A stretch of 64,000 bases of DNA, from the NCBI GenBank assembly GCA_029852775.1, contig LEKJ01000050.1, forward strand, positions 1-64,000. Direction: 5' to 3'. Positions 1 through 12,859 of the stretch are shown piece by piece. Source of the DNA: Pasteurellaceae bacterium LFhippo2 (GTDB lineage Bacteria; Pseudomonadota; Gammaproteobacteria; Enterobacterales; Pasteurellaceae). A model generated the notes under the pieces. The model searched no databases, was not told the DNA's origin, and saw only the letters and a list, made by a program, of their open reading frames with translations. Position 1 is the first letter of the stretch. Each line of letters opens with the position of its first letter. A program made the translations under genes and the position numbers.

Positions 1-163
1 TTCTAAGTTAAGCACTGTATTGAGACTTCAAAATTAATATATATTTTAAAATCAATCATCAACAAGTGCCCACACAGATTGTCTGATAAATTATTAAAGA
101 ACAAAAAAGAACGACGCACTGCATTTTAACTTCTTCACAACAGCGCGTCGTTGTGTGGTGCGC
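1..163 (-). promoter_or_regulatory. rRNA operon 5' leader with boxA antitermination site
   Basis: Read on the minus strand, this is the transcribed leader of an rRNA operon whose 16S gene lies beyond the left edge. A boxA-like element (TGTTCTTTAATAA) is at 91-103. The stretch after it closely follows the conserved enterobacterial 16S leader, with ATCAGACAATCTGTGTGGGC at about 69-88. BoxA recruits the NusB/NusE antitermination complex in known rrn operons. No rRNA sequence itself is in the window. A short ORF here is not credible as a gene. Confidence 0.8.
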
Positions 164-191
164 ATTATAGAGATTTTTAAAAGTGTTGCAA
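164..191 (-). promoter_or_regulatory. rRNA operon promoter
   Basis: On the minus strand there is a -35 TTGCAA (186-191), a 16-base spacer and a perfect -10 TATAAT (164-169). A GC-rich discriminator (GCGCACC) follows, which is typical of stringently controlled stable-RNA promoters. The A/T-rich tract just upstream (about 195-225) looks like an UP element. Between here and the next gene (192-331) nothing else is recognisable. Confidence 0.8.
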
Positions 192-331
192 GCACTTTTT
201 GCAAAAAAATTTAAATAATTTATCTTTCGATGAATATTGATGCAATTTGTTTGCATAAGTTGCGTTTTTTGTATTTTTACAATGCTATATAATTACAAGT
301 CATAATTATTACTCATTAAGGCTTTTAAATT

Positions 332-1123
332 TTACAGCTTTTCACAAGCTTGTTTAATGCCATTTTTACAAGCTAATTTATAATAGCCTTCTGCCATTTC
401 AAGATCTTTTGAGACGACTTTGCCCAACTGATAAAACTCAGCAAGGCGATATTGTGAATAGGCTTTACCCTGTTTTGCGGCTTTTCGATAAAAATTAAAG
501 GCTTGAACTAAGTCGATATCCGTTCCATAGCCAAACTCATACATTATCCCAAGTCGTTCTTGTAAGTTAGGATTTTGAGAGCCTTGATTCAGTGCTTTGA
601 TAAAGTTTTCAAAGGCTTTTTGGTTATTCTGTTCTGTACCAATCCCCTCATAGTAGTAGAGACCTAATAAGAAATAGTCATAACCTTTTTCAGCACTTTT
701 CTTTATCCAATAAAATGATTTTTTATCATCTTTTGCTACAACTTTACCATCATAGTAAGCAGAACTTACTTCACCAAAGGCACTGCCTTCGTCTAATTCT
801 GCTGCTTGCAGAAAATATTCAAAAGCTTGTTTTTCATCAACAGCCACTCCACGCCCCAAGCGGTGCATTATGCCTAGCTGATAATAGGCAAGAGCATTAT
901 TTTGCTCCGCTGATTTTTGATACCAATAGAGTGCTTTGCTGTAATCCTTTTCTAAAAGTTCTCCTGTTTTCTGTCCAAAATGATAGGCTGTACCTAATTG
1001 AACCTGTGCCATCGCATCGCCTTGCTCAGCTTTTGCGGTTAATTGTGCAATGGTTAAAGGCTGATAACCTGCCACCGCAAGCGGTAGGATTAACCATAAT
1101 ATTTGCAAATAGTGTTTCAACAT
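332..1123 (-). CDS. Sel1-repeat secreted protein
   Basis: The protein has about 263 residues. It begins with a signal peptide (MLKHYLQILWLILPLAVAG) followed by six or seven Sel1-like repeats (SLR, a TPR variant). Typical repeat pieces are AQVQLGTAYHFG, AYYQLGIMHRLGRG and YSQYRLAEFYQLGK. Such proteins are periplasmic or envelope scaffolds for protein-protein contacts. A longer reading frame runs upstream, but the ATG at 1123 is preceded by AGGAG and starts the signal peptide, so it is preferred. The gene lies downstream of another Sel1 protein, separated by a hairpin terminator. The partner is unknown. Confidence 0.75.
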   Translation of the reverse strand: MLKHYLQILWLILPLAVAGYQPLTIAQLTAKAEQGDAMAQVQLGTAYHFGQKTGELLEKDYSKALYWYQKSAEQNNALAYYQLGIMHRLGRGVAVDEKQAFEYFLQAAELDEGSAFGEVSSAYYDGKVVAKDDKKSFYWIKKSAEKGYDYFLLGLYYYEGIGTEQNNQKAFENFIKALNQGSQNPNLQERLGIMYEFGYGTDIDLVQAFNFYRKAAKQGKAYSQYRLAEFYQLGKVVSKDLEMAEGYYKLACKNGIKQACEKL

Positions 1124-1140
1124 TTCTGCTCCTATAAAAA

Positions 1141-1169
1141 AGTGAATGTTACGGATTATAACATTCACT
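1141..1169. terminator. bidirectional hairpin terminator
   Basis: A perfect 11-bp stem (AGTGAATGTTA / TAACATTCACT) with a 7-base loop is flanked by A and T runs on both sides. It lies just past the end of the 1179-2018 minus-strand gene, between the two Sel1 genes. Confidence 0.75.
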
Positions 1170-1178
1170 TTTTATTTG

Positions 1179-2018
1179 TTATAAACTACCTTCTCTTAAC
1201 GGTTTATCCGCTTTCATATCCTTATACCAATCACAGGCTTTTTGGTTCGCTCTAATATCACAAATTTTTCCCATTAGATCTATTGCCTTAACTTTATTTT
1301 GTGTAGTGCCTTTTCCTCTATATTGCATAACTGCAACCATTATTCCACCCTGCTCACTATTATCAGCTAATGCTTTATTTGCCCATTGATAAGCTAATTG
1401 ATCATCTTGTCGAGCAAAGTCTCCAAAATAGTACATTTGTGCTAAACGGTAGCGAGCCCTACCTCGTGTTTCTTTGAGTGCAGCAACACCTCTTTTAGAA
1501 AAAGAATTTAGCGTATTATCTGAAATATTCGCTATTTCAGTATAATATCTTTTAGCTTTCTCTCCATCTTGAGCGATACCATCTTTTCTAAAATTATAAA
1601 TCTCTGCAATTTGAAATTTAGCGCTATAAAGTAAAGGAGTTTCTGGCTTTTGTGTAAATGCAAGATGTTGATACCATTCTAATGCTTTATAGTAATCAGG
1701 GGTAAACTGTTGCTGTTTATTTGTTATATCACAAGTTCCTTTAGCATAAGCATCTGCTATTGTATGTTGTGCAAATTCACGCTTTTCTTGAGAAAGAGAG
1801 GTATTATTTGCATACTTTTCTAACCAAACTAAACTTTCTTCATAGTCGCCAATATCACAGTATTGATATGCAACTTTACCTTGAGCTAATCCATCACCTT
1901 GTTTAGCTTGTTCAAGCAATTTTTGATCTATTTCTGCTGTATTTGCAAAAGAGAAAAGTGAGCAACTTAGTAGGGTTGTTGCGAGTAGGGATTTAGCTGA
2001 AATATTAAATCTTTTCAT
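1179..2018 (-). CDS. Sel1/TPR-repeat periplasmic protein
   Basis: A protein of 279 residues with a clear signal peptide (MKRFNISAKSLLATTLLSCS, cleaved near ANTA). Helical SLR-type repeats follow, such as ARYRLAQMYYFGDFA and FQIAEIYNFRKDG. It is related in architecture to the neighbouring Sel1 protein but more diverged, and it has a few extra cysteines (CDIGDYEESL, CDIRANQKAC). Its ATG directly follows the stop codon of the 2019-2378 gene, with GGAG overlapping the end of that gene, so the two are translationally coupled. Its function is unknown; an envelope protein-interaction scaffold is the family-level inference. Confidence 0.7.
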   Translation of the reverse strand: MKRFNISAKSLLATTLLSCSLFSFANTAEIDQKLLEQAKQGDGLAQGKVAYQYCDIGDYEESLVWLEKYANNTSLSQEKREFAQHTIADAYAKGTCDITNKQQQFTPDYYKALEWYQHLAFTQKPETPLLYSAKFQIAEIYNFRKDGIAQDGEKAKRYYTEIANISDNTLNSFSKRGVAALKETRGRARYRLAQMYYFGDFARQDDQLAYQWANKALADNSEQGGIMVAVMQYRGKGTTQNKVKAIDLMGKICDIRANQKACDWYKDMKADKPLREGSL

Positions 2019-2378
2019 TTAGGGCTCCATATTTTCAAAATAAGCTTCAAAACAGACTACTTTTCTGTTGGGATATAATTTGTCCGTTGGGTAAGCTATA
2101 ACTCTTGTAACACTTTGATTGATGAAGACTAATTCAGCACCTTGCGGTAAACATCTCTCAATGTATAATTGTTCTTTCTCATGCATTTCTTCTAATGTAA
2201 TACTACCTTCTATAGCCAATAAATCTCGATAAAAAATGTAATATCCTGACTGTTTAGGATCTGTCCAATATTTAAAGCCTTTATCAGAAGATAATATAGT
2301 ATCAGAAGAGATACTTGAGTCTGCTTTAATTACGCTATTTAGTCTAACTTGTAATAAATTAGTTAATTTATTTGTCAT
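2019..2378 (-). CDS. hypothetical protein, 119 aa, coupled to a Sel1 protein
   Basis: I do not recognise this family. The product is 119 residues, soluble, and has no signal peptide or membrane segment. The N-terminal half is Ser/Thr-rich (SSISSDTILSSDKG). The C-terminal half has alternating hydrophobic strands (AELVFINQSVTRVIAYP, KVVCFEAYF). The stop codon abuts the ATG of the downstream Sel1 gene, so they form one operon and may act together. It is probably a real gene: it has AGAGGTG upstream of the ATG, and its coding composition matches its neighbours. Confidence 0.6.
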   Translation of the reverse strand: MTNKLTNLLQVRLNSVIKADSSISSDTILSSDKGFKYWTDPKQSGYYIFYRDLLAIEGSITLEEMHEKEQLYIERCLPQGAELVFINQSVTRVIAYPTDKLYPNRKVVCFEAYFENMEP

Positions 2379-2608
2379 AAAACACCTCTGTAAATTAATC
2401 TGTTATAAACACATCTCATATTAAGAATTTGGAAAACCAATCTTAAATTGACTAATTTATAATTTTAACTTGTTTTTTTTTTGAGTAAGTTGTTATAGTA
2501 ATTACACAGGGTTATTTAGAGATAAGAAGATTTGAGAATATCTATTTGGAATGATAAGAAAGGGATTTGCAAAATTTTTAATAATCTGACCGGTTGTAAT
2601 AGATAAAA

Positions 2609-2643
2609 CAAAAGCCCCAATGATCTCTCATTAGGGCTTTTTG
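2609..2643 (-). terminator. atp operon terminator
   Basis: A GC-rich hairpin (AAGCCCTAATGA / TCATTGGGGCTT, read on the minus strand) followed by a T-rich run lies just downstream of atpC. The rest of the 2379-2657 gap is AT-rich and holds one uptake-signal-like ACCGGTTGT but no gene. Confidence 0.8.
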
Positions 2644-2657
2644 ATCTTTTGATAAAA

Positions 2658-3077
2658 TTAACGATTGCTCGCTAATTTTCCTTTGGTAAGTTCGTAAACG
2701 CGTAGTTTTGCAATTTCTCTTGCGAGTTTTGCGGTCATATCTGCGTCGTTTACTTTGCCTTTCGATTCTTCTGCTTTACGTTTTGCTGCTAAGATACGTT
2801 GTTCATCGAGTTCTTCACCACGAATTGCAACATCAGCAAGAACGGTAACAACTGTTGGTTGAACTTCAAGGAAACCACCAGATACATAGATAAACTCTTC
2901 TTTACCATCAGCTAAAGTGAATTTAACCATACCTGGTTTAATCGCGGTTAATAGTGGCGTATGGCCTGCATACACCCCTAATTCACCGTCAATACCCGAA
3001 GCTCGAACACTTGTTACTGAGCCTTCAAAAATCTTACGCTCGGCACTTACAATTGTTAGTTCAAATTCAGATGCCAT
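2658..3077 (-). CDS. atpC: ATP synthase F1 subunit epsilon
   Basis: 139 residues, the usual length. The N-terminal beta-sandwich is recognisable ([35 protein letters not shown]) and is followed by the helical hairpin (about 90-139) that can insert into F1 and inhibit ATP hydrolysis. It forms the central stalk with gamma and contacts the c-ring. It is the last gene of the minus-strand atpIBEFHAGDC operon, 25 bases after atpD and followed by the terminator. Confidence 0.97.
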   Translation of the reverse strand: MASEFELTIVSAERKIFEGSVTSVRASGIDGELGVYAGHTPLLTAIKPGMVKFTLADGKEEFIYVSGGFLEVQPTVVTVLADVAIRGEELDEQRILAAKRKAEESKGKVNDADMTAKLAREIAKLRVYELTKGKLASNR

Positions 3078-3102
3078 GTTGTTCTCCTTTGTTTAAGAAC
3101 AA

Positions 3103-5363
<2,261 letters not shown>

Positions 5364-5386
5364 ATTATTTCTCCGCTAAAGTCGAA

Positions 5387-6928
5387 TTACCAAGCACTGT
5401 TCTTTTTAAAGCTTTCTAAAATCTCAACGAATTTTTCTTTGATTGAATCATTGAAATCGCCTGATTTAGATAAATCTTTCATAAAGTCCGCATAATTTGC
5501 ATTTGCGAAATCTAAAAGATTTGCTTCAAATGAACCAACACGCTCAACAGCAACATCATCTAAATAACCATATTCAGCAGCAGCTAGAGATAAACCTAAT
5601 TGCGCTACTGACATTGGAGCGAATTGTTTCTGTTTAAGTAATTCAGTTACTTTTTGACCGTGAGAAAGTTGTTTGCGTGTTGCATCATCTAAGTCTGAAG
5701 CGAACTGTGCAAAGGCTGCTAATTCACGATATTGTGCTAATGCGGTACGGATACCACCTGATAACTTCTTAACAAGTTTAGTTTGCGCAGCACCACCTAC
5801 ACGAGAAACCGAGATACCTGGGTTTACCGCTGGACGAATACCTGCGTTGAAGAAACTGGTTTCTAAGAAGATCTGACCATCGGTAATTGAGATTACGTTA
5901 GTCGGAACGAACGCAGAAACGTCACCCGCTTGAGTTTCGATAATTGGTAATGCAGTTAATGAACCTGTTTGACCTTTTACAGCACCATTTGTGAAACGTT
6001 CTACATAGTCAGCGTTAACACGTGCTGCACGCTCTAATAAACGAGAGTGTAGGTAGAATACATCACCCGGATATGCTTCACGACCTGGTGGACGACGTAA
6101 AAGTAATGAAATTTGACGGTAAGCAACTGCTTGCTTAGATAAATCATCATAGACGATTAACGCATCTTCACCGCGGTCACGGAAGTATTCACCCATTGCA
6201 CAACCTGAGTATGGTGCAAGGTATTGTAATGCTGCTGATTCAGATGCAGACGCTACAACCACGATAGTATTTTGTAATGCACCGTGTTCTTCTAATTTAC
6301 GCACTACGTTCGCGATTGTTGACGCTTTTTGACCAACAGCAACATAGATACATTTAATACCTGAATCACGTTGGTTGATGATCGCATCGATTGCTAAAGC
6401 AGTTTTACCTGTTTGACGGTCACCGATGATTAACTCACGCTGACCACGACCGATTGGAACCATTGAGTCAACCGCTTTATAACCAGTTTGAACTGGTTGA
6501 TCAACTGATTGACGATCGATAACACCTGGTGCAATCACTTCAACTGGCGAGAAACCGTCATTTTCGATTTCACCTTTACCGTCGATAGGTTCACCTAAGG
6601 TATTAACAACACGACCTAATAGGCCACGGCCTACTGGTACTTCTAAAATACGGCCTGTGCATTTCACTTCCATCCCTTCTGCTAAATCTGCATAAGGACC
6701 CATTACTACTGCACCAACAGAATCTTTTTCTAAGTTTAAGGCAATCGCATAACGGTTGCCAGGTAATGCAATCATCTCACCTTGCATTACATCCGATAAG
6801 CCGTGAATACGAATAACACCGTCGCTTACCGAAACGATTGTACCAGTACTTTGTGCATCACTTACCACATTGAACTGTGCAATACGTTTTTTAATCAATT
6901 CACTAATTTCTGTAGAATTTAGTTGCAT
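5387..6928 (-). CDS. atpA: ATP synthase F1 subunit alpha
   Basis: 513 residues, identical in length to the E. coli protein. It carries the non-catalytic nucleotide site of the alpha3beta3 hexamer, with Walker A GDRQTGKT at 169-176. The arginine-finger region ([15 protein letters not shown]) supplies the conserved Arg to the beta active site. The amphipathic N-terminal helix ([16 protein letters not shown]) that binds subunit delta is intact. It follows atpH by 12 bases. Confidence 0.98.
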   Translation of the reverse strand: MQLNSTEISELIKKRIAQFNVVSDAQSTGTIVSVSDGVIRIHGLSDVMQGEMIALPGNRYAIALNLEKDSVGAVVMGPYADLAEGMEVKCTGRILEVPVGRGLLGRVVNTLGEPIDGKGEIENDGFSPVEVIAPGVIDRQSVDQPVQTGYKAVDSMVPIGRGQRELIIGDRQTGKTALAIDAIINQRDSGIKCIYVAVGQKASTIANVVRKLEEHGALQNTIVVVASASESAALQYLAPYSGCAMGEYFRDRGEDALIVYDDLSKQAVAYRQISLLLRRPPGREAYPGDVFYLHSRLLERAARVNADYVERFTNGAVKGQTGSLTALPIIETQAGDVSAFVPTNVISITDGQIFLETSFFNAGIRPAVNPGISVSRVGGAAQTKLVKKLSGGIRTALAQYRELAAFAQFASDLDDATRKQLSHGQKVTELLKQKQFAPMSVAQLGLSLAAAEYGYLDDVAVERVGSFEANLLDFANANYADFMKDLSKSGDFNDSIKEKFVEILESFKKNSAW

Positions 6929-6940
6929 TTTCTATTCCTC

Positions 6941-7474
6941 TTACAAGCACAACTCTTGGCTCAAACGACTTAGCTGACCACGGCTACTACCGTCGATCAC
7001 GATATCATCGTAACGAATAATCACACCAGCAATTAGTGAACTATCTACTGTTGAAGTAATTTTCACTTCGCTGTTTAAACGTTTTTTCATTGCGTCTGCA
7101 ATTTTTGTTGCTTGTGCTGCAGTTAATTCTGAAGCTGAAGTAACAAAAACCTCTTTTACTGCTTCATATTCAGCACGTAAGTTAACGAAACCGTTAAACA
7201 CTTCTGGTAATGTGATTAGACGTTTATTTTCAGCTAATACACGAATGAAATTTTGCCCATATTGATCAAGTTGATCTGCACAAATTGCGATAAACATTTC
7301 TGCAATTTTTGCAGCAGGAAGTGACGAGCTTAACTGTTCTTTCACATCCGCATTTTCTGCAACTAATGCAGAAAACTGTAGCATTGACTGCCACTTATCT
7401 AACTGACCTTGTTCTAAAGCAAAATCAAAAGCTGCTTTAGCGTAGGGGCGAGCTACTGTAGTTAATTGTGACAT
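6941..7474 (-). CDS. atpH: ATP synthase F1 subunit delta
   Basis: 177 residues. This is the OSCP/delta subunit, which connects the peripheral stalk (subunit b) to the top of F1. The N-terminal six-helix domain begins [17 protein letters not shown], a family signature. The C-terminal part has the conserved [21 protein letters not shown] segment (about 145-165). It sits 13 bases after atpF in the operon. Confidence 0.97.
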   Translation of the reverse strand: MSQLTTVARPYAKAAFDFALEQGQLDKWQSMLQFSALVAENADVKEQLSSSLPAAKIAEMFIAICADQLDQYGQNFIRVLAENKRLITLPEVFNGFVNLRAEYEAVKEVFVTSASELTAAQATKIADAMKKRLNSEVKITSTVDSSLIAGVIIRYDDIVIDGSSRGQLSRLSQELCL

Positions 7475-7487
7475 CTGCCCCCCTTAA

Positions 7488-7958
7488 TTATAATTCTGCA
7501 ACTAGCTTATCAATAATGTCATTGTTTGCCGCTGCATCAACAGAACGACCCACAATTTTCTCTGCACCAGCAACAGCCAATGCAGCCACTTTTTGACGAA
7601 GCTCTTCTTGAACACGACGGCGCTCGTTTTCAACTTCAGCGTAACCTTGTTCAATAATGCGTAATCTTTCTGCTTCAGCCTCTGCACTCACAGATTCTAA
7701 AATTTCATTACGACGTTTTGTTGCTAAATCAATGATGTTTTGAGCCTCAGCTTGAGCTTTAGCGAGTTCTTTTTCCACTAGAGCTTTAGTATCAGCTTGT
7801 TCTTGTTTCGCTTTTTCAGCGCTCGCAAGTGCATCAGCAATGTTTGCTTGACGCGTTTCAATCGCTTTAATTAGCGGTGGCCACACAAACTTCATACAGA
7901 ACCACACAAAAAGTGCGAATGCAATCAGCTGGCCAATTAATGTTGCATTTAAATTCAC
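7488..7958 (-). CDS. atpF: ATP synthase F0 subunit b
   Basis: 156 residues with one N-terminal membrane helix ([20 protein letters not shown]) and a long charged coiled coil rich in Ala, Glu and Lys. It forms the dimeric peripheral stalk that holds F1 against rotation. Length and layout match the E. coli protein (156 aa). It is located between atpE and atpH. Confidence 0.97.
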   Translation of the reverse strand: MNLNATLIGQLIAFALFVWFCMKFVWPPLIKAIETRQANIADALASAEKAKQEQADTKALVEKELAKAQAEAQNIIDLATKRRNEILESVSAEAEAERLRIIEQGYAEVENERRRVQEELRQKVAALAVAGAEKIVGRSVDAAANNDIIDKLVAEL

Positions 7959-8024
7959 AACAGCCTCCTCAAGGTTGGATTAATTACCCTAAATGGGCAA
8001 TGTTATTTATTTGCCCAACGATGA

Positions 8025-8354
<330 letters not shown>

Positions 8355-8391
8355 TTAAGGTTATTTAACCGCTTGCAACCCTATCAAGGGT

Positions 8392-9186
<795 letters not shown>

Positions 9187-9211
9187 TTATCCCTTTGAAA
9201 TTAAAAGAAAT

Positions 9212-9601
9212 TTATTTCGAACGTAACTTTAACAGTATCGGAAATAAGCTATTAAAGATCAGTACCAGGAAGTACCCACAAAAAAATGCTATAAAATTCA
9301 TTTCTTTGTAACACACAAACACCGCAATAATCAGGATAATGGTTGAAGCCCATTTTAGCCCTTCCCCCCAATAGAAAGCGGTCATTTTATTCGGATTTTT
9401 TGCACTTTGAGCACGAAAAAATACCCAATAAACACATAAGCTATGTGGCAATAGCCCTGCGATCTCACCTAAGGCGAAAGCAAACAGAGTTTGTTGACCA
9501 AACAAAGCTAAGACTAAGAGCGCAACAACCACTAAAAAAGCCACTTCAATTTGTAAAGCGACTTTATAGAGTTGTTTAGTTTGTTTAATTACAGCGGACA
9601 T
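9212..9601 (-). CDS. atpI: ATP synthase accessory protein AtpI
   Basis: 129 residues with four predicted membrane helices and few charges between them. AtpI is a small inner-membrane protein encoded first in atp operons; it assists c-ring assembly or stability and is not part of the final enzyme. Family sequence conservation is low, so the call rests on topology, length and position. The start is close to the promoter at 9684-9712. Confidence 0.88.
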   Translation of the reverse strand: MSAVIKQTKQLYKVALQIEVAFLVVVALLVLALFGQQTLFAFALGEIAGLLPHSLCVYWVFFRAQSAKNPNKMTAFYWGEGLKWASTIILIIAVFVCYKEMNFIAFFCGYFLVLIFNSLFPILLKLRSK

Positions 9602-9683
9602 TTCTTTATCTAATTTTGTTTAAATAGTAAATGATTGCCACACCGTAAATTTAACGCAAAGTTACGCAATCAAAATCCTGTAA

Positions 9684-9712
9684 ATTATACACTTTATCCC
9701 CCCTATTTCCAA
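9684..9712 (-). promoter_or_regulatory. sigma70 promoter of the atp operon
   Basis: On the minus strand TTGGAA (plus 9707-9712) and TATAAT (plus 9684-9689) are separated by exactly 17 bases, about 75 bases upstream of atpI. No better candidate is visible between rsmG and atpI. Confidence 0.7.
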
Positions 9713-9790
9713 CCGCTAAACGGCGTAAAAATGTGGAGTGGTTAACACTTTTAAAAAAAGTTTAACATTTTTGTAGATTATATATAACAA

Positions 9791-9822
9791 AAAAGCCTGA
9801 ATTTAGCTAAATTCAGGCTTTT
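9791..9822. terminator. terminator after rsmG
   Basis: A long, nearly perfect hairpin (AAAAGCCTGAATTTAG / CTAAATTCAGGCTTTT) sits 16 bases past the rsmG stop. It is symmetric and has T runs in both directions. It separates mnmG-rsmG from the atp promoter. Confidence 0.85.
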
Positions 9823-9837
9823 ACGTTACATAAATGC

Positions 9838-10449
9838 TTATTTAGAAAGCACCACTAAATGTCTTTCTCCTACCAATTCAGGAACATTCAGCGGAATAAC
9901 TTCAATTAAGTTAACTGCTTTTTCAATTTCACTCACTTCTTGCTGCTGGTACACGCCTTTTAATGCATAAAAATGACCATTCTCATTTGGTAAGTGATAA
10001 CACCAATCAACCATATCATTTAGGCTGGCAAACGCACGGCTTAATACACCATCAAACTGCTGTTCTTGATATTCTTCAACACGGCTTAATACAGGCGTTA
10101 CATTTTTAATGCCCAATTCACGCAGTGCATTTTTGATAAAGGTGATACGCTTACCTAAGCTATCTAATAGCACAAATTGTTTATCAGGGTTGGCAATAGC
10201 AAGGGGAATGCCAGGAAGGCCTGGGCCAGTACCTACATCAATAAAATTATTGCCTTGTAAATGCTTGCTCACTACTAAACTATCCAAGATATGTTTCACT
10301 AACATCTCATCAGGGTTGCGCACTGAAGTTAAGTTATATGCCTTATTCCATTTATCTAGCAACTTCACAAAATCAACTAGCTGCTGTTTTTGCTGATCGG
10401 TCAAAGAAATCTCTGCTTGCGCTAACAAGCGGTCTAATTTTGCTAACAT
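9838..10449 (-). CDS. rsmG: 16S rRNA (guanine527-N7)-methyltransferase
   Basis: 203 residues. RsmG (GidB) uses S-adenosylmethionine to methylate G527 in the 530 loop of 16S rRNA. The SAM-binding loop [17 protein letters not shown] is at about 69-85, and the conserved [19 protein letters not shown] segment precedes it. It lies downstream of mnmG on the same strand, the classical gidA-gidB order next to oriC. Confidence 0.96.
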   Translation of the reverse strand: MLAKLDRLLAQAEISLTDQQKQQLVDFVKLLDKWNKAYNLTSVRNPDEMLVKHILDSLVVSKHLQGNNFIDVGTGPGLPGIPLAIANPDKQFVLLDSLGKRITFIKNALRELGIKNVTPVLSRVEEYQEQQFDGVLSRAFASLNDMVDWCYHLPNENGHFYALKGVYQQQEVSEIEKAVNLIEVIPLNVPELVGERHLVVLSK

Positions 10450-10486
10450 TTTGCAAATTCCTTAAATCTGTTTACTGTAAATTGAA

Positions 10487-10516
10487 CGGGCGACCACATC
10501 GGGTCGCCTCTACAAT
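10487..10516. repeat. short palindromic intergenic repeat
   Basis: A hairpin GGCGACC-acatcg-GGTCGCC followed by CTCTACAA lies between mnmG and rsmG. It resembles a half-unit of the GTAGGGGCG-type palindromes found at 19124, 25549, 25611 and 47714. Confidence 0.5.
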
Positions 10517-10522
10517 AAAAAT

Positions 10523-12415
10523 TTACAGCTCACCACGCTTTAACATTCCCTGCTTCTTCAATGAAACAAGTAAAATTGAAATCGCAGCTGGGGTTACACC
10601 CGAAATACGTGACGCCTGACCGATTGAAACCGGTTTATGCTGAACTAACTTCGCACGCACCTCATTCGATAAGCTTTCCACTTTGTCGTAATCAAATTCT
10701 GCCGGAATTAGAGTGTTCTCGTGGCGTTTATGACGTTCAATCTCTTGGTATTGATGTTCAATATAACCTTGATATTTGATCGCAATCTCAACTTGCTCTG
10801 CGGCTTGTTTATCTTCAAGAGCTGGCGCAAATGGTTCAATCTGAGTTAAAGAGTCATAACTTACTTCTGGACGACGAAGAAGATCTTCACCACTCGCTTC
10901 ACGCACTAATGGGCTATTTAACAAGCTATTTACTTGATCAAGATTTTCCATTTGTACGTGCGCCCAGATCTGTTTTAAACGCTCACGTTCTTTTTCGATG
11001 TTTTCCATCTTTTGATTGAAACGCGCCCAACGAGCATCATCAATTAAACCTAATTTATGCGCAATCGGGGTTAAACGAATATCAGCATTATCTTCACGTA
11101 GTAATAAACGGTATTCCGCACGAGAAGTAAATACACGGTACGGTTCTTTGGTACCTAAGGTACATAAGTCATCAACTAATACGCCAGTGTAAGCTAAATC
11201 ACGAGTTGGGAACCACGCATCTTTACCTTGTACTTGTAATGCTGCATTGATACCTGCTAATAAACCTTGTGCAGCCGCTTCTTCGTAACCTGTTGTACCG
11301 TTAATTTGACCCGCAAAGAATAAACCGCTAATCGCTTTGGTTTCTAAGGTCGGTTTTAAATCACGTGGATCGAAGTAGTCGTACTCAATCGCATAACCAG
11401 GTTTAACAATACGAGTTTTTTCTAAACCTTTCATTGAGTTTACGATCCCCATTTGCACATCAAACGGTAAACTGGTTGAAATCCCGTTAGGGTAAACTTC
11501 AATAGTATTTAAACCTTCAGGTTCTAAGTAGATCTGGTGACTATTACGCTCACTAAAACGCATTACCTTATCTTCAATCGAAGGGCAGTAGCGTGGACCG
11601 ACCCCTTCAATGATACCTGTGTACATTGGACTACGATCCAAACTATTACGGATCAAGTCGTGGGTCTGTTCATTAGTATGAGTGATATAACACGGGATCT
11701 GACGTGGATGTTGATCTACTGATCCCATAAATGAGAATACCGGTAATACATCATCACCGTGTTGTTTCGCTAATACTGAAAAATCAATGGTACGCGCATC
11801 TAAACGTGGCGGAGTACCTGTTTTTAAGCGATCAACACGTAAATTAAGATCACGTAAGCGATCCGCTAACATTGTTGCAGCTGGATCCCCCGCGCGACCA
11901 CCCGCATAGTTATCTAAACCAATATGGATCTTACCCGCTAAGAAAGTCCCTGCGGTTAATACCACAGAACGAGCCTTAAAAGTTAAGCCCATTTTAGTTA
12001 CTGCACCGACTGCACGATCATTTTCAACTAAAATATCAACCACTTCTTGTTGGAAAATATCTAAATTTTCTTGGTTTTCTAAGGCTGTACGTACTGCATT
12101 ACGGTAAAGTACACGGTCTGCTTGAGCACGTGTTGCACGTACCGCAGGGCCTTTACTGCTGTTTAAAGTACGGAATTGAATACCTGCGTGGTCGGTTGCC
12201 GTTGCCATTAAACCGCCCATTGCATCGATCTCTTTCACTAAATGTCCTTTACCGATCCCACCGATAGCAGGGTTACAAGACATTTGGCCTAAAGTATCTA
12301 CATTGTGAGTTAAAAGAAGGGTTTTTAAACCCATACGTGCTGGTGCAAGTGCCGCTTCAGTACCTGCGTGACCGCCACCAACAACGATTACATCATATAT
12401 TTCGTTATAAATCAT
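10523..12415 (-). CDS. mnmG: tRNA uridine-5-carboxymethylaminomethyl modification enzyme, FAD subunit
   Basis: 630 residues. MnmG (GidA), together with MnmE, adds the carboxymethylaminomethyl group to U34 of several tRNAs using FAD and methylene-THF. The dinucleotide-binding GGGHAG is at 13-18. The conserved [19 protein letters not shown] segment and the [12 protein letters not shown] motif are present. The C-terminal helical MnmE/tRNA-binding domain is complete. Its divergently facing upstream side is the oriC region, as in E. coli and Haemophilus. Confidence 0.98.
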   Translation of the reverse strand: MIYNEIYDVIVVGGGHAGTEAALAPARMGLKTLLLTHNVDTLGQMSCNPAIGGIGKGHLVKEIDAMGGLMATATDHAGIQFRTLNSSKGPAVRATRAQADRVLYRNAVRTALENQENLDIFQQEVVDILVENDRAVGAVTKMGLTFKARSVVLTAGTFLAGKIHIGLDNYAGGRAGDPAATMLADRLRDLNLRVDRLKTGTPPRLDARTIDFSVLAKQHGDDVLPVFSFMGSVDQHPRQIPCYITHTNEQTHDLIRNSLDRSPMYTGIIEGVGPRYCPSIEDKVMRFSERNSHQIYLEPEGLNTIEVYPNGISTSLPFDVQMGIVNSMKGLEKTRIVKPGYAIEYDYFDPRDLKPTLETKAISGLFFAGQINGTTGYEEAAAQGLLAGINAALQVQGKDAWFPTRDLAYTGVLVDDLCTLGTKEPYRVFTSRAEYRLLLREDNADIRLTPIAHKLGLIDDARWARFNQKMENIEKERERLKQIWAHVQMENLDQVNSLLNSPLVREASGEDLLRRPEVSYDSLTQIEPFAPALEDKQAAEQVEIAIKYQGYIEHQYQEIERHKRHENTLIPAEFDYDKVESLSNEVRAKLVQHKPVSIGQASRISGVTPAAISILLVSLKKQGMLKRGEL

Positions 12416-12469
12416 AGTTTGCCTTTGGCTAAAAAGCCGAGAATTCTGTTCAAAGTCAAAAGGTGGATA

Positions 12470-12800
12470 TTCTACCCGATCTGTAAGAAAAATAAAAAAG
12501 CATTTTTAGATCTTAACAAGGATCTAAAAATATGATGCTTAATATTAATAGATCTTTTTATATATAGATCTTTATAGTTATTGTTATAAGGAGAGCGTTT
12601 TGTAGTGAGTAACTAGGAAAAATTATATAAAAACAGTAAGTTAGGATCGATCTAATTGTGTATAGATCTTGAAAATAACTAGGATCTAATATTGTTGATA
12701 AAAACCTTAGTTATCCACAAAGGTCAAAAAATATCATTTAATTATTGAATAGATCTCAAGATTAAAACAAATTATCCTAAAGTTATCCACAGGTGAGAAT
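12470..12800. other. oriC: chromosomal replication origin (oriC)
   Basis: The gene-free stretch 12416-12859 beside mnmG has the hallmarks of a gamma-proteobacterial origin. There are two perfect DnaA boxes TTATCCACA (12711-12719 and 12783-12791) and a near-match on the other strand (12657-12665). Ten GATC Dam sites fall between 12478 and 12755. The AT-rich tracts with repeated AGATCTTTTTA-like words (12509-12580) resemble the unwinding 13-mers. All of this is seen directly. That it fires as the origin is inferred from this and from the mnmG neighbourhood. Confidence 0.88.
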
Positions 12801-12816
12801 GAAAATAGAAGAATAA

Positions 12817-12842
12817 AAAACGCTAAGTAAACTTAGCGTTTT
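12817..12842. terminator. terminator after EIIB gene
   Basis: A perfect hairpin AAAACGCTAAGT-aa-ACTTAGCGTTTT lies 17 bases beyond the minus-strand EIIB gene. It would keep transcription out of oriC. Confidence 0.75.
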
Positions 12843-12859
12843 AAATGGAAATTTAGCTA

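Noticed and set aside
715-1137. 140-codon plus-strand frame over the Sel1 gene
   Set aside because: It is antisense to clear Sel1 repeats; its His/Leu-rich composition and lack of a start signal mark it as a shadow.
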